A DNA stretch of 64,000 nt from Amycolatopsis arida. Its GTDB lineage: Bacteria > Actinomycetota > Actinomycetes > Mycobacteriales > Pseudonocardiaceae. Of the stretch, positions 1-10,085 are shown one piece after another (position 1 is the first letter of the stretch; every line of letters starts with the position of its first letter). The stretch spans positions 124,001 to 188,000 of the forward strand of contig NZ_FOWW01000011.1 in assembly GCF_900115565.1 (NCBI RefSeq). The letters are read 5' to 3'. The position numbers and the translations under genes were made by a program. The notes beneath the pieces are model-generated. The model did no database searches. It saw only the letters and a program-made list of their open reading frames with translations, and had not been told where the DNA came from.

Positions 1-1048
1 CGACCCCCCTGGCGTCGCGGGCCCTCGCCAGCCCCTCGGCGGCCATCCGCAGCGCCTCGGTCCACGGCGCCTCCCGCAGCTCACCGGTGGCGGCGTCGCG
101 CACCAGCGGCCGGCGCAGCCGGTCCTCCGCCGTGGTGTAGCGGAAGGCGAACCGGCCCTTGTCGCAGTTCCACTCCTCGTTGACCTCGGGGTCGTTGCCG
201 GCCAGCCGGCGCATCACCTTGCCCCGTCGGAAGTCGGTGCGCTGCGCGCAGCCGGACGCGCAGTGCTCGCACATGCTCGGCGTGGACACCAGGTCGAACG
301 GCCGGGAGCGGAACCGGTACTGCGCGCTGGTCAGCGCACCCACCGGGCAGATCTGGATGGTGTTGCCGGAGAAGTAGCTGTTGAACGGCTTGCCCGCGCT
401 GGTGTGCGAGGCCTGGTGCAGGACATCGGCGGTCTCCGCGGTGCCGATCTGCTGGTGCGCGCCCCGCTCCAGCAGGTCGATGAACGGGTCACCGGCGATC
501 TGGTCGGAGAACCGGGTGCACCGCTGGCACAGCACGCACCGCTCCCGGTCCAGCAGCACCTGCGTGGAGATGGGCAGCGGCTTGGGAAACGTGCGCTTGG
601 TGTCCCGGAACCGGGAGTCCGATCGGCCGTGCGCCATCGCCTGGTTCTGCAGCGGGCACTCGCCGCCCTTGTCGCAGACCGGGCAGTCCAGCGGGTGGTT
701 GATGAGCAGCAGCTCCATCACGCCCTGCTGGGCCTTGTCCGCCACCGGCGAGGTGAGCTGCGTCTTCACCACCATGCCGTCGGCGACGGTCATCGTGCAG
801 GACGCCTGCGGCTTCGGCATCGGCCGGCCGTTCATCTCCGCCTCGACCAGGCACTGCCGGCACGCGCCGGCCGGGTCGAGCAGCGGGTGGTCGCAGAACC
901 GCGGAATGACCGTGCCGAGCCGCTCCGCCGTGCGGATCAGCAGCTCGCCCTTCGGCGCGATGACCTCCTCGCCGTCGATGGTCAGCTTGACGTGCCCCTC
1001 GGGAACCGGAGTCTCCGCGACCTCGGGCTTGTCGGGTGCGATGGTCAT
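1..1048 (-). CDS. nuoG: NADH-quinone oxidoreductase subunit G (partial, C-terminus outside window)
   Basis: Iron-sulfur subunit of the peripheral arm of complex I, carrying electrons from NuoF/NuoE towards NuoB. About 349 codons are visible. Residues 20-90 form a [2Fe-2S] ferredoxin domain with Cys52, 63, 66 and 84. Next comes the [17 protein letters not shown] motif (NuoG-type His/Cys cluster), then CVLCQRC with a later CPVG cysteine. A further CEHCASGC plus distant Cys set fits the extra N7 cluster known from several bacterial NuoG proteins. The ATG start overlaps the nuoF stop by 4 bp (ATGA), so the two are translationally coupled. The molybdopterin-like C-terminal domain lies beyond position 1. 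Confidence 0.97.
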   Translation of the reverse strand, partial: MTIAPDKPEVAETPVPEGHVKLTIDGEEVIAPKGELLIRTAERLGTVIPRFCDHPLLDPAGACRQCLVEAEMNGRPMPKPQASCTMTVADGMVVKTQLTSPVADKAQQGVMELLLINHPLDCPVCDKGGECPLQNQAMAHGRSDSRFRDTKRTFPKPLPISTQVLLDRERCVLCQRCTRFSDQIAGDPFIDLLERGAHQQIGTAETADVLHQASHTSAGKPFNSYFSGNTIQICPVGALTSAQYRFRSRPFDLVSTPSMCEHCASGCAQRTDFRRGKVMRRLAGNDPEVNEEWNCDKGRFAFRYTTAEDRLRRPLVRDAATGELREAPWTEALRMAAEGLARARDARGV

Positions 1049-2346
1049 GAGTTCGCTCCAGCCAGCGCCGGCGTCCGCTCGGCCTTGCTCGGGTGTTGCT
1101 TCTCGCACAGGGCGAGGAACTCGTCCCTGAAGTACTCGATGCCGCTGGTGATCGGGCTCACCGCGCCGTCACCGAGCGCGCAGAACGAGCGGCCGAGGAT
1201 GTTGTCGCAGACGTCGAGCAGGGTGTCGATGTCCTCCTCGGTGCCCCTGCCGGCGACCATCCGCTCCAGGATCTGCGCCAGCCAGTAGGTGCCCTCACGG
1301 CACGGCGTGCACTTGCCGCACGACTCGTGCTCGTAGAACTGCGTCCACTTCATCACCGCCCACGGCACCGACACGGTCTCGTTGAAGACCTGCACCGCGG
1401 TGGTGCCGAGCATCGACCCGGCCTCGGCCGCGCCCTCGAAGTCCAGCGGCACGTCGAGGTGCTCGGCGGTGAACAGCGGCGTGGACGACCCGCCCGGGGT
1501 CCAGAACTTGAGCGGGATCCCGTCCTTCATCCCACCGCACAGCTCGAGCAGCTCGCGCAGCGTGGTGCCCAACGGCGCCTCGTACTGGCCGGGCCGCTCC
1601 ACGTGCCCGGAGATCGAGTAGATCTTCGGGCCGGGCGACTTCTCGGTGCCCATCTCGCGGAACCAGTCGGCGCCGCCGTTGACGATGTAGGGCACGCTGG
1701 CGATGGTCTCCACGTTGTTCACCGTGGTCGGTGCCGCGTAGAGCCCGGCGGCCGCGGGGAACGGCGGCTTGAGCCGCGGCTGGCCGCGCCGGCCCTCCAG
1801 CGAGTCGAGCAGCGCGGTCTCCTCGCCGCAGATGTAGGCGCCGGCGCCGGCGTGCACGGTGATGTCGAGGTCGTAGCCGGTGCCGAGGATGTCCCTGCCC
1901 AGGTACCCGGCGGCGTAGGCCTCGCGCACCGCGCCGTCCAGCCGGCGGATGCAGTGCAGCGCCTCACCGCGGACGTAGATGAAGCAGTGGTGCGAGCGCA
2001 TCGCGTAGGCGGCGATGACGCAGCCCTCGATGAGCGAGTGCGGGTCGGCCATCATCAGCGGGATGTCCTTGCAGGTGCCCGGCTCGCCCTCGTCGGCGTT
2101 GATCACGAGGTAGTGCGGCTTGTCCTCGTTGGCTGGCATGAAGCTCCACTTCACGCCCGCCGGGAAGCCGGCGCCGCCGCGGCCGCGCAGCCCGGCGTCC
2201 TTGACGAGCTGCACCAGCTGCTCCGGGGTGCCGCGCAGCGCCTTGCGCAGCGCGGTGTAGCCCTCCAGCCGCTCGTAGGTTTCCAGCCGCCACGAGTTCG
2301 GCGACAGCCAGCGCTTGGTGAGCACCGGCGTGATGGGGTCGGCCAT
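1045..2346 (-). CDS. nuoF: NADH-quinone oxidoreductase subunit F
   Basis: The 51-kDa-type NADH-binding flavoprotein of complex I: it oxidises NADH through FMN and passes electrons to a [4Fe-4S] cluster. The 433 residues match the family length. Near residue 60 is the glycine-rich nucleotide-binding stretch [13 protein letters not shown], and further on is an [12 protein letters not shown] segment typical of the subunit. The cluster motif [13 protein letters not shown] lies about 90 residues from the C-terminus, with its fourth Cys in the following helix (RSFCALGD). It starts one base after the nuoE stop and overlaps nuoG by 4 bp, so it sits mid-operon. Confidence 0.97.
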   Translation of the reverse strand: MADPITPVLTKRWLSPNSWRLETYERLEGYTALRKALRGTPEQLVQLVKDAGLRGRGGAGFPAGVKWSFMPANEDKPHYLVINADEGEPGTCKDIPLMMADPHSLIEGCVIAAYAMRSHHCFIYVRGEALHCIRRLDGAVREAYAAGYLGRDILGTGYDLDITVHAGAGAYICGEETALLDSLEGRRGQPRLKPPFPAAAGLYAAPTTVNNVETIASVPYIVNGGADWFREMGTEKSPGPKIYSISGHVERPGQYEAPLGTTLRELLELCGGMKDGIPLKFWTPGGSSTPLFTAEHLDVPLDFEGAAEAGSMLGTTAVQVFNETVSVPWAVMKWTQFYEHESCGKCTPCREGTYWLAQILERMVAGRGTEEDIDTLLDVCDNILGRSFCALGDGAVSPITSGIEYFRDEFLALCEKQHPSKAERTPALAGANS

Positions 2347-2347
2347 G

Positions 2348-3223
2348 TCAGCGCCCCTCCTTCTTGCTGTCCAGGGCGGGAAGCGGGACGTCGTCGGCCA
2401 TCGCGGGCGCCGTCCAGCCGCGGTCGGCGGCCAGCTGCGCGCCGCGCAGCGTCTCCACCGCCTGGGACGGGCCGTCGACGGCCGCCCGGTAGGTCGCGTC
2501 GTCCTCCGGGAAGAACCCGGCCAGCTGCAGCTCGGCAGCCTTGAAGTCGGTCAGCGGCGCGCCCCGGGTGGGCGCCGGCTTCTCGCCCCGGCGCAGCGCG
2601 TCCACCAGCTCGACCGCGCTGTCCGGGGTCTGCTTGTCGTAGTACTCGTAGTTGACCTGCAACACCGGTGCGAGGTCGCAGGCGGCGAGGCACTCGGCGT
2701 GCTCCAGCATGATCGAGCCGGGCTCGCCGGGGGCGCCGGCGACCTCCTCGTGCCCGACCGGCCGGCCGTCCTCGCCGAGGTGCTCGGCCAGCCGTCGGTA
2801 GATGGCGTCCCCGCCGAGCGCGGCGCACAGCGTGTTGGTGCACACGCTCACCAGGTGCTCGCCGCACGGCTTGCGCTTGTACATCGTGTAGAAGGTGACC
2901 ACCGCGCTGACCTCGGCCTCGCTGAGGTCGAGCTGCTCGGCGCAGAACGTGACGCCCGCCTGGCTGACGTAGCCCTGCACGGACTGCACGAGGTGCAGCA
3001 TCGGCAGCAGCGCCGAGCGGCTTTGCGGGTAGCGGGCGATCAGCTCGCGCGCCCTGGCGACGACGTCCGGCCCGAACACCGAGGTGTCCGGCCGCTCGTC
3101 GGTGAGCATGCCCTCCTCGCGCACCGGCGAGATGGCGACGACGTCGGTGTCGCCGCTGGCCGCGGCGTGGGTCTCCCAGCTCTGCCGCGGGCCGGGCTCG
3201 GGCGTGGGCGTGGTGTCGGTCAT
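2348..3223 (-). CDS. nuoE: NADH-quinone oxidoreductase subunit E
   Basis: The 24-kDa-type thioredoxin-fold subunit of complex I, holding a [2Fe-2S] cluster beside NuoF. The four ligands are visible in SVCTNTLC and [10 protein letters not shown]. At 291 residues it is longer than the usual 160-240. The excess is a Pro/Ala-rich N-terminal leader of about 45 residues and a C-terminal tail of about 80 residues after the fold, as seen in other actinobacterial NuoE proteins. Its ATG overlaps the nuoD stop by 4 bp and its stop lies one base before nuoF. Confidence 0.96.
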   Translation of the reverse strand: MTDTTPTPEPGPRQSWETHAAASGDTDVVAISPVREEGMLTDERPDTSVFGPDVVARARELIARYPQSRSALLPMLHLVQSVQGYVSQAGVTFCAEQLDLSEAEVSAVVTFYTMYKRKPCGEHLVSVCTNTLCAALGGDAIYRRLAEHLGEDGRPVGHEEVAGAPGEPGSIMLEHAECLAACDLAPVLQVNYEYYDKQTPDSAVELVDALRRGEKPAPTRGAPLTDFKAAELQLAGFFPEDDATYRAAVDGPSQAVETLRGAQLAADRGWTAPAMADDVPLPALDSKKEGR

Positions 3224-4602
3224 CGGTCCACTCCCCCCATCACGGGGTCGATCGAGGCGATCGCGGCGATCACGTCGGCCACCAGACCGCCCTCGGCCAT
3301 CGCCGGCATCGACTGCAGGTTCACGAAGCTCGGCTCCCGCACGTGCACGCGCAGCGGCCGGGTGCCGCCGTCGGAGACCAGGTGGTAGCCCAGCTCACCG
3401 CGCGGCGACTCGACCGGCACGTACACCTGGCCGGGCGGCACCCGGAAGCCCTCGGTGACCAGCTTGAAGTGATGGATCAGCGCCTCCATCGACTGGCCCA
3501 TGATCTTGCGGACGTGCTCGAGCGAGTTGCCCATCCCGTCGCTGGAGACGGACAGCTGGGCCGGCCAGGCGACCTTCCTGTCCTCCACCATCACCGGGCC
3601 GGGCTCGAGCTTCTTGAGCGCCTGCTTGATGATCCGCAGCGACTGGTGCATCTCCTCGACCCGGATCAGGTAGCGGGCCCAGCAGTCGGCGTCGGTGGAG
3701 GTGGGGACGTCGAACTCGAACTCGTCGTAGCAGGAGTAGGGCTCGGTCTTGCGCAGGTCCCACGGCAGGCCGGCGGAGCGCAGCACCGGGCCGGTGACCC
3801 CCAGCTCGAGGCAGGCGTCCACCGGAAGGTAGCCGACGCCCTGCAGCCGGTTGCGCCAGATCGGCTGGCCGGTGAACAGCTTGTCGTAGAGCGGCAGCCG
3901 CTCGTCCATCACCTTGCAGAACTGGGTGACGACCTCGGAGAAGTCGGCCGGCATGTCCTGGGCGAGCCCGCCGGGCCGGATGAACGCGTGGTTCATCCGC
4001 AGGCCGGTGAGGTGCTCCAGCAGGTGCAGGACCTCCTCGCGCTCACGGAAGCCGAGCGTCATCGCCGTGGTGGCGCCGAGCTCCATGCCGCCGGTGGCGA
4101 TGTAGACCAGGTGCGAGGCGATCCGGTTGATCTCCATGAGCATGACCCGGAGCAGCTGTGCCCGGCGCGGCACCTCCAGGCCGAGCAGCTTCTCCACCGC
4201 CAGGCAGTGGCCCATCTCGTTGAACAGCGGCGCGAGGTAGTCCATCCGCGTCACGAAGGTGACGCCCTGGGTCCAGGTGCGGTACTCGCAGTTCTTCTCG
4301 ATCCCGGTGTGCAGGTAGCCGATGACCGAGCGGAGCTGGGTGACGGTCTCGCCCTCCATCTCCAGCACGAGCCGGAGCACGCCGTGCGTGGACGGGTGCT
4401 GTGGCCCCATGTTGATGACCAGGCGCTCGTCGTGCTGGGCGTCCTCGAGGAGGTCGTCCCAGTCGCCGCCGCTGACCGTGTAGACGCGGCCCTCGGTGGT
4501 CTCCCGCGCCTCGGCGTAGTCGACGTCGCCGGTGCTGTCCGCTCCGGCGGCGGTGGTGTCGGTGCCGGTGCTCTTCTCGGCGATCTTCTCGCTGCTGCTC
4601 AC
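3220..4602 (-). CDS. nuoD: NADH-quinone oxidoreductase subunit D
   Basis: The 49-kDa-type subunit, which with NuoB forms the quinone-binding pocket of complex I. I place the start at the GTG at 4602, which overlaps the nuoC stop (GTGA) and gives 460 residues, close to the family length. The reading frame stays open further upstream, but that part is an overlap with nuoC in another frame. The diagnostic [14 protein letters not shown] motif comes after a poorly conserved leader of about 70 residues rich in Thr/Asp/Gly. The C-terminus ends in the usual DPVMGGVDR. Confidence 0.97.
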   Translation of the reverse strand: MSSSEKIAEKSTGTDTTAAGADSTGDVDYAEARETTEGRVYTVSGGDWDDLLEDAQHDERLVINMGPQHPSTHGVLRLVLEMEGETVTQLRSVIGYLHTGIEKNCEYRTWTQGVTFVTRMDYLAPLFNEMGHCLAVEKLLGLEVPRRAQLLRVMLMEINRIASHLVYIATGGMELGATTAMTLGFREREEVLHLLEHLTGLRMNHAFIRPGGLAQDMPADFSEVVTQFCKVMDERLPLYDKLFTGQPIWRNRLQGVGYLPVDACLELGVTGPVLRSAGLPWDLRKTEPYSCYDEFEFDVPTSTDADCWARYLIRVEEMHQSLRIIKQALKKLEPGPVMVEDRKVAWPAQLSVSSDGMGNSLEHVRKIMGQSMEALIHHFKLVTEGFRVPPGQVYVPVESPRGELGYHLVSDGGTRPLRVHVREPSFVNLQSMPAMAEGGLVADVIAAIASIDPVMGGVDR

Positions 4603-5360
4603 GAGTACGCCCTCCGCTGATCGGGCGGCGGGATCTCCGCGCCCTTGTACTCCACCGGGATGCCGCCCAGCGGGTAGTCCTTGCGCTGCGGGTGCCCGTC
4701 CCAGTCGTCCGGCATGAGGATGCGGGTGAGCCCGGGGTGGCCGTCGTAGACGATGCCGAACATGTCCCAGGCCTCGCGCTCCTGCCAGTCCGCCGTCGGG
4801 TAGACCTCCACGACGGACGGCACGTGCGGGTCGTCGACATCGAGGGTGACCTCGAGCCGAATCCGGCGCCGGTAGGTCATCGACGTCAGGTGGTAGACCG
4901 AGTGCAGCCGCTGCGGCACGTCGACGCCGTAGTCCACACCGGACACCGAGCTGCACAGCTCGAAGCGCAGCCCCGGGTCGTCGCGCAACGTGCGGCAGAT
5001 CTCCACCAGGTGCTCGCGGCGCACGTAGAAGGTGATCTCGCCGCGGTCGACGGTCACCTGCTGGACCGCCTCGGCCGGGATGCCCCGCTCGCCGAGCGCC
5101 GCGAAGAACTCGTCGGCGAAGTCGTCGAACCAGCCGCCGTAGGGCCGCTCGGAGGCGGGCGGGGTGTAGGCGGGCAGCCGCAGGCCGCCGTAGCCGGAGG
5201 TGTCGCCGGCGTCGGAGACGCCGAACATGCCCTGGCGCTCCCGGCCGGCCACCACCGGCGCGTGCGCCTCCGCCGGCCGCGCGCCACCGGGCCGCAGCCC
5301 CGGGCCTGGCCGCTCGGCGCTGGACAGCTCCCCGCCGGTCTCGGGCTTCTCGTCAGGCAT
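4599..5360 (-). CDS. nuoC: NADH-quinone oxidoreductase subunit C
   Basis: The 30-kDa-type peripheral subunit linking the NADH-oxidising module to NuoB/NuoD. The conserved core lies in residues 90-240 and includes the 30-kDa subunit signature around [16 protein letters not shown], followed by [20 protein letters not shown]. The first 80 residues are a low-complexity Pro/Gly/Ala extension common in actinobacterial homologues. It is 253 residues long, starts 6 bases after nuoB ends, and overlaps nuoD by 4 bp. Confidence 0.96.
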   Translation of the reverse strand: MPDEKPETGGELSSAERPGPGLRPGGARPAEAHAPVVAGRERQGMFGVSDAGDTSGYGGLRLPAYTPPASERPYGGWFDDFADEFFAALGERGIPAEAVQQVTVDRGEITFYVRREHLVEICRTLRDDPGLRFELCSSVSGVDYGVDVPQRLHSVYHLTSMTYRRRIRLEVTLDVDDPHVPSVVEVYPTADWQEREAWDMFGIVYDGHPGLTRILMPDDWDGHPQRKDYPLGGIPVEYKGAEIPPPDQRRAYS

Positions 5361-5366
5361 CCGTGC

Positions 5367-5918
<552 letters not shown>

Positions 5919-5934
5919 GGCGAGCCCCTCCCTC

Positions 5935-6351
5935 TCAGTTCCAGTCCAGCCCGCCGCGCAGCCACACGTAGATGTCGGCGATGAAGAAGGTCGCGATGAA
6001 CAGCACCACCGCGACGACCCCCCACAGGCCCAACGCGTCGGCCGTGACGGCGTACGGGAAGAGGAACACCATCTCGATGTCGAACAGGATGAACAGCATC
6101 GCGGTGACGTAGTAGGCGACCGGCATCCGGCCGGCGCCCATGATGGGCTGCGGGGAGGGCTCGATGCCGCACTCGTAGGCCTGCAGCTTCGCCCTGTTGT
6201 GCCGGCGCGGGCCGACCAGCGGGCCGAGCAGCACGGAGAACACCGCGAACCCCGCGGCGAGGGCGAACAGCACGACCAGGGGCAGGTACAGGTCGAGGTC
6301 GGGCGCGGCGACCCCCTGCGCCAGGTGGTCGGTCGCGTGGAACGTCAGCAC
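5935..6351 (-). CDS. nuoA: NADH-quinone oxidoreductase subunit A, first gene of the operon
   Basis: Small membrane subunit of the proton-pumping arm. Three hydrophobic helices are visible (roughly residues 20-45, 80-105 and 108-130), and between the first two is the conserved loop containing YECGIEP, the known quinone-site loop. It is 138 residues long. It heads the visible nuo run. The 171 bases before the start codon hold no gene, and two Rex-like operators lie just beyond them. Confidence 0.96.
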   Translation of the reverse strand: MLTFHATDHLAQGVAAPDLDLYLPLVVLFALAAGFAVFSVLLGPLVGPRRHNRAKLQAYECGIEPSPQPIMGAGRMPVAYYVTAMLFILFDIEMVFLFPYAVTADALGLWGVVAVVLFIATFFIADIYVWLRGGLDWN

Positions 6352-6522
6352 GGTCTTGCCTTCCTTTCCGCGCCGCAGTGGCTGGGAGCTCGGACTTCGG
6401 GCGCGGTGTGTTGCGACAACCTCGGCCGAACCTTAAGGGAGCTGCATCACACCGCCGAGTGTTAGGGCAGCCTTACACCCGGTGCTCACCACCCCGCTGA
6501 CCCCGGACGGACGGTCTGGCGC

Positions 6523-6540
6523 TTGTGAAAACATTCACAA
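6523..6540. promoter_or_regulatory. Rex-like operator 1
   Basis: A perfect inverted repeat TTGTGAA-AACA-TTCACAA (7-4-7). This equals the consensus TTGTGAANNNNTTCACAA described for the NADH/NAD+-sensing repressor Rex of Streptomyces, whose known targets include nuo and cyd operons. It lies 172 bp upstream of the nuoA start and 32 bp (about three helical turns) from a second copy. Assignment to Rex is by motif match; the rex gene is not in the window. Confidence 0.85.
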
Positions 6541-6554
6541 TCCTCCGGTCGAAG

Positions 6555-6572
6555 TTGTGAAGGCGTTCACAA
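6555..6572. promoter_or_regulatory. Rex-like operator 2
   Basis: A second perfect TTGTGAA-GGCG-TTCACAA site with the same 7-4-7 layout and a different spacer. Two sites on the same helical face would allow cooperative binding of Rex dimers. Both lie just downstream of a possible nuo promoter, where a bound repressor could block transcription. Confidence 0.85.
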
Positions 6573-6583
6573 AGCATGGGGCC

Positions 6584-6613
6584 AGTGTAGGACGCGACTC
6601 ACACCGTTGTCGC
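6584..6613 (-). promoter_or_regulatory. Candidate nuo promoter
   Basis: On the minus strand a GCGACA element (6608-6613) and a TACACT element (6584-6589) are separated by 18 bp, resembling the -35 and -10 boxes of a vegetative actinobacterial promoter. Transcription would start near 6577, placing the two Rex-like sites at about +5 and +37. This is by eye only. Confidence 0.35.
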
Positions 6614-6771
6614 CATCCCCCGTGGTATAAGGGTCACCTAACTTTTCGCCTCGCTCCGGCCCGCTTTCGCCGCCCGCACGCCGAAGACCTGCGGTGAAGC
6701 ACTCGGCCCCCGGTCGAACCCGCTCCCCCATCCGGCGCTGTGAGGTATGCCACCACCCGCGCTGCCCTGCC

Positions 6772-6829
6772 ATGAAGGCCACCTTGATCGCGCCCCACGC
6801 CATGAAGGTGGCCTTCATCGCGTGGGGCG
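6772..6829. repeat. Nested inverted repeat (ATGAAGG-type), possible terminator
   Basis: The stretch at 6772-6789 and its near-inverted copy at 6802-6818 share the ATGAAGG...CCTTCAT palindrome. An outer 10-bp stem, CGCCCCACGC (6791-6800) with GCGTGGGGCG (6820-6829), encloses the second copy, giving a 39-base nested hairpin. It lies about 75 bases beyond the flavoprotein stop codon. I recall similar ATGAAGG(C/T)-centred palindromes from Amycolatopsis intergenic regions, but could not check this. Confidence 0.55.
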
Positions 6830-6887
6830 CGTTGGGTGCCACCAAGCCCCCATGGTTGCGTTGGGTGCCACCAAGGCTCCTGGTGGC
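6829..6887. terminator. Hairpin and 18-bp direct repeat after the flavoprotein gene
   Basis: GCCACCA (6867-6873) pairs with TGGTGGC (6881-6887) across a 7-base loop, 17 bases downstream of the leftward flavoprotein stop. The same region holds an exact 18-bp direct repeat, GCGTTGGGTGCCACCAAG, at 6829-6846 and 6858-6875. There is no U tract, as is usual for high-GC terminators. Confidence 0.4.
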
Positions 6888-6903
6888 GGTGGGGCGACGG
6901 GGG

Positions 6904-8193
6904 TCAGGCGCTGGGGGTGAGGCGGGCGGCGAGGGAGATCAGCCGGTCCACCGCGTCGCCGCCGCGGGCGTCGTAGCACCCGGACAGTCCTTTGTAGACC
7001 AGCGGGAGAAGTGGGCTGATTCGCAGGCCGTACCGGGTCGCCGCACGCATGACCAGCGGCTTGCCGATGGCCCGCGCGAAGAGGTTGCCGAGCCGGTAGT
7101 AGCCGCCCATCAGCTCCTTCAGCGCGCGCGGGTAGCCCTGCAGCGCCCGCTCCCGGGCCGGGCCCTCCGGCCGGGCCAGCGCCTGCACCACGACCTCGGC
7201 GGCGAGCTGGGCCGACTCCATCGCGGCGGCGATGCCCTCGCCGTTGAACGGGCTCACCATGCCGCCCGCGTCGCCGAGCAGGAGCAGCCCGTCGCGGTAG
7301 TGCGGAGTGCGGTTGAAACCCATCGGCAGGCCGGCCCCGCCGATCCGGCCGACGGCGTTCTCCTCGCGGTAGCCCCACTCCTCGGGGGTCGAGTCCAGCC
7401 AGGTGCGCAGCAGCGCGCGGTAGTCGGTGCCGCGGAACGCCTTCGAGGTGGACAGCATGCCGAGGCCGACGTTGACCGTGCCGTCGCCGAGCGGGAAGGC
7501 CCAGCCGTAGCCGGGCAGCAGCGTCGGCCGGCGGGGGTCGCTGCGATCCCACAGCTCCAGGTGGCCCTCGATGAAGTCGTCGTCGTGCCGAGGGCTGCGG
7601 TAGTAGCGGCGCACGGCCACGCCCATCGGCCGCCGGTCGTCCTTGTCGATGCCCGCGCTCAGCGCGAGCCGGGCGGACACACCGTCGCAGGCGAGCACGA
7701 GCGGGGCGCGATAGGTCTCCGGCCGTCTGCCCTCGCCGACTTTCGCCCGCACGCCGACGGCCCGCCCGGTGCGCTCGTCGGTGAGCGCGCCGGTGACCGT
7801 GGTGCCTTCCTGCAGCCGGGCACCGGCCTTGACCGCGGTCCTGGCCAGCAGGTCGTCGAAGTCCTGCCGGGTGCGCGCGACGCCATAGGGCGGGTAGCTG
7901 GTGAGCTCGGGCCAGTCCAGCTCGAGGGTGAGCTCGCCGGTGATGATCCGCAGGCCGCGGCTGTGCACCCAGCCGGCCTCCCGGCTGGTGTCGATGCCGA
8001 GGTCGATGAGCTGCTTGACCCCGCGCGGGGTGAGCCCGTCGCCACAGACCTTCTCCCGGGGGAAGGTGGTCTTCTCCAGCACCAGCACGTCGACACCGGC
8101 GCGGGCCAGGTAGGTGGCGGCGGTGGACCCCGCCGGGCCGGCACCGACCACGATGACCTCGGCGTCCTGCCCGGACGCGCGCCCGCTGCTCAT
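6904..8193 (-). CDS. Geranylgeranyl reductase family FAD-dependent oxidoreductase (MenJ-like)
   Basis: A flavoprotein that reduces isoprenoid double bonds. Beside nuo and menG the likely substrate is the menaquinone side chain, as for mycobacterial MenJ. The 429-residue protein starts at the ATG at 8193, placing the dinucleotide motif VIVVGAGPAGSTAATYLA at residues 13-30. The second FAD motif (LLLGDAGGMVSPFNGEGI) comes in the C-terminal half, and VCGDGLTPRG near residue 50 is typical of the family. The frame is open upstream of 8193, but without recognisable sequence. A reductase of archaeal-type or carotenoid lipids is the alternative. Confidence 0.85.
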   Translation of the reverse strand: MSSGRASGQDAEVIVVGAGPAGSTAATYLARAGVDVLVLEKTTFPREKVCGDGLTPRGVKQLIDLGIDTSREAGWVHSRGLRIITGELTLELDWPELTSYPPYGVARTRQDFDDLLARTAVKAGARLQEGTTVTGALTDERTGRAVGVRAKVGEGRRPETYRAPLVLACDGVSARLALSAGIDKDDRRPMGVAVRRYYRSPRHDDDFIEGHLELWDRSDPRRPTLLPGYGWAFPLGDGTVNVGLGMLSTSKAFRGTDYRALLRTWLDSTPEEWGYREENAVGRIGGAGLPMGFNRTPHYRDGLLLLGDAGGMVSPFNGEGIAAAMESAQLAAEVVVQALARPEGPARERALQGYPRALKELMGGYYRLGNLFARAIGKPLVMRAATRYGLRISPLLPLVYKGLSGCYDARGGDAVDRLISLAARLTPSA

Positions 8194-8336
8194 GGCGGTC
8201 AGTGTACGTCCGGCCGCGCGACGACCGCCGAGCATCGACCGAGCGCCAGCGAGGATGATCGCCGGCGCATCGCGCAGTGTGGACGGTCCGTGCCGCACAG
8301 TGACGATGCGCCCGATCACCCTGCGGGATCGCGCGC

Positions 8337-9029
8337 TCAGGCCTCGGGTTTGCGCGCCCGGTGGATGGCGACGACGCCGAAGGTGAGATTCAGCCACTCC
8401 ACGTTGGCCCAGCCGGCCGAGGCGATGATCTCGGCGAACTCCCGCTGGTTCGGCCAGGCCAGCATGGACTCGGCCAGGTAGCCGTAGGCGTCCGGATTGG
8501 ACGAGGAGCGGCGGCCGAGCCAGGTCAGCGCCCGCAGGACGACCCTGCGGTACACCAGCCGGATCGGGGCGAACGGCGGGGTGGACACCTCGCAGATCAC
8601 CAGCCGGCCGCCGGGCCGCACCACCCGGCGGATCTCCTCGAGCGCGGCCCTGGTGTCGACGAAGTTGCGGATGCCCAGCGAGATCGTCGCGGCGTCGAAG
8701 CTGCCGTCGGCGAACGGCAGGCGCAGCGCGTCGGCCGCGACCATGGGCACGCCGCGGTGCCGCCCGGCGCGCAGCATGCCGAGGGAGAAGTCGGCGGCGA
8801 GGCACCACGCTCCGCCCTGGGCGTACTCCTCCGTGGACACCCCGGTGCCGGCGGCGAGGTCGAGCACCCTCTCGCCGGGGCGGGCGTCCAGCACGCGGGC
8901 CGTGGTCACCCGCCACCGGCGGTCGAAGCCGAAGGTCATCACCGAGTTCGCGCGGTCGTAGCCGGACGCGACGTCGTCGAACATCGCGGCGACCTCGCGC
9001 GGGTCCTTGTCGAGGCTGGCGCGGGACAT
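8337..9029 (-). CDS. menG: Demethylmenaquinone methyltransferase
   Basis: SAM-dependent C-methyltransferase of the UbiE/MenG (Coq5) family, catalysing the last step of menaquinone synthesis. The SAM motif [12 protein letters not shown] lies at about residues 50-61. The N-terminal [22 protein letters not shown] and the [23 protein letters not shown]-type core are family hallmarks. I chose the ATG at 9029 (230 residues, usual family length) over an open extension of 14 codons. It lies 143 bases upstream of the MenJ-like gene on the same strand, as in the mycobacterial menG/menJ neighbourhood. Confidence 0.93.
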   Translation of the reverse strand: MSRASLDKDPREVAAMFDDVASGYDRANSVMTFGFDRRWRVTTARVLDARPGERVLDLAAGTGVSTEEYAQGGAWCLAADFSLGMLRAGRHRGVPMVAADALRLPFADGSFDAATISLGIRNFVDTRAALEEIRRVVRPGGRLVICEVSTPPFAPIRLVYRRVVLRALTWLGRRSSSNPDAYGYLAESMLAWPNQREFAEIIASAGWANVEWLNLTFGVVAIHRARKPEA

Positions 9030-9086
9030 GGCCGTCACATTACGACGCGCCGCCCCGGCCGCGCCGGGCAAACCCGCCGGGCGCGG

Positions 9087-10040
9087 CTACCCGGCCACCG
9101 CCCGCGCCGTGTCCCGGAGCAGGTCGGGGTGCACGTTGGCGCCGGTCAGCAGGGTCGCGGGGCGCCGGCCCGGCAGGTCGTGCCGGGTCAGCGCGGCGAT
9201 GCCCGCGACGCCCGCCGGCTCGACGAACTGGCCGAGCGTCCCGGCGACCAGCCGCATCGCGGCGCGCAGGTCGTCGTCGGTGACCAGGACGATGTCGTCG
9301 ACCAGCGCGCGCACCCTGGACATCGACTCGGGAATCGGGACGCCGATGCTGATGCCGTCGGCGATCGTGGTGGACGGGCGGACGACCGGCTTCCCGGCGC
9401 GGAAGCTCTCCGCCATGGCGGGCGCCGCGGTGCTGCACACGCCGATGACCCGGACATCCGGCACGACGTGCCGGGCCCAGCGGGCGACACCGGTGATCAA
9501 CGATCCGTCGCCGACCGGGATCACCAGCAGGTCCGGCGTCTCGGTGGCGAACAGCTCGACGGCGATGGTGCCGGCACCCTCGGCGACGGCCACGTCGCGA
9601 CCGTCCTCCACCAGCACGGCGCCGGGTTGCCGGCCGCGTTCCCTCGCGGCCTCGTTGAGCTCGTCGGCACCGCCCTGGACGTGGATCAGCGTGGCGCCGA
9701 GGGCGCGCATCCTGGCCAGCTTGCCGGGGTTCACCCCCTCGGGGACGAATACCTCGACCGGCATTCCTCGGGCGCGGCCGGCGTAGCCGACGCCCTGCCC
9801 GAAGTTGCCGGAGGAGGCACACACCACGGTGCCGTTCACCCCGGTGGCCGCGAGCTCGGCGAGCCGGAAGTCGGCGCCGCGGCCCTTGAAGCTGCGCAGC
9901 GGGTTGAGGGTCTCGTTCTTGATCAGCACGTCGCGGCCGAGCGCGGCGCGGAGGTCGGGATCGACGTACTGGGGCGTGTCCCGGAACACCGGGTCGATGT
10001 CGGCGGCGGCCTGCTTGATGCGGTCCACGGAGATATCCAT
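9087..10040 (-). CDS. Threonine dehydratase-like PLP enzyme
   Basis: A fold-type II PLP enzyme related to threonine/serine dehydratases and serine racemases. The Schiff-base lysine sits in LRSFKGRGADFR (about residue 50). SSGNFGQGVGYAGR is the family SSGN loop, and the glycine-rich PVGDGSLITG binds the phosphate. It has no ACT regulatory domain, so it is probably a catabolic or specialised dehydratase rather than biosynthetic IlvA. The start is the ATG at 10040 (317 residues). It is divergent from a GntR regulator with a perfect palindrome between the two genes, which suggests direct control. Confidence 0.8.
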   Translation of the reverse strand: MDISVDRIKQAAADIDPVFRDTPQYVDPDLRAALGRDVLIKNETLNPLRSFKGRGADFRLAELAATGVNGTVVCASSGNFGQGVGYAGRARGMPVEVFVPEGVNPGKLARMRALGATLIHVQGGADELNEAARERGRQPGAVLVEDGRDVAVAEGAGTIAVELFATETPDLLVIPVGDGSLITGVARWARHVVPDVRVIGVCSTAAPAMAESFRAGKPVVRPSTTIADGISIGVPIPESMSRVRALVDDIVLVTDDDLRAAMRLVAGTLGQFVEPAGVAGIAALTRHDLPGRRPATLLTGANVHPDLLRDTARAVAG

Positions 10041-10046
10041 GTGCAC

Positions 10047-10058
10047 ATCGTATACGAT
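10047..10058. promoter_or_regulatory. GntR-type operator palindrome
   Basis: ATCGTATACGAT is a perfect 12-bp palindrome 7 bases upstream of the dehydratase start and 28 bases upstream of the GntR start. It fits the TNGTNNNACNA-type half-site pattern known for FadR-subfamily GntR proteins. It probably controls both divergent genes. Confidence 0.65.
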
Positions 10059-10085
10059 ATTCGAGGCACGGTAGGATGTGCGGCC

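Larger units (their letters stand above)
6352..6903. other. Gene-free region between nuoA and the flavoprotein gene
   Basis: No convincing gene is seen in these 552 bases. The left half holds the nuo promoter area with the two Rex-like sites. The right half (6770-6890) is built of inverted and direct repeats that probably end transcription of the leftward flavoprotein gene. Short open frames here lack ribosome-binding sites and family resemblance. Confidence 0.6.

Noticed and set aside
6595-6614. Third Rex-like half site (CTCACACCGTTGTCG)
   Set aside because: The two halves do not match the 7-4-7 arrangement or the consensus bases; probably chance similarity.
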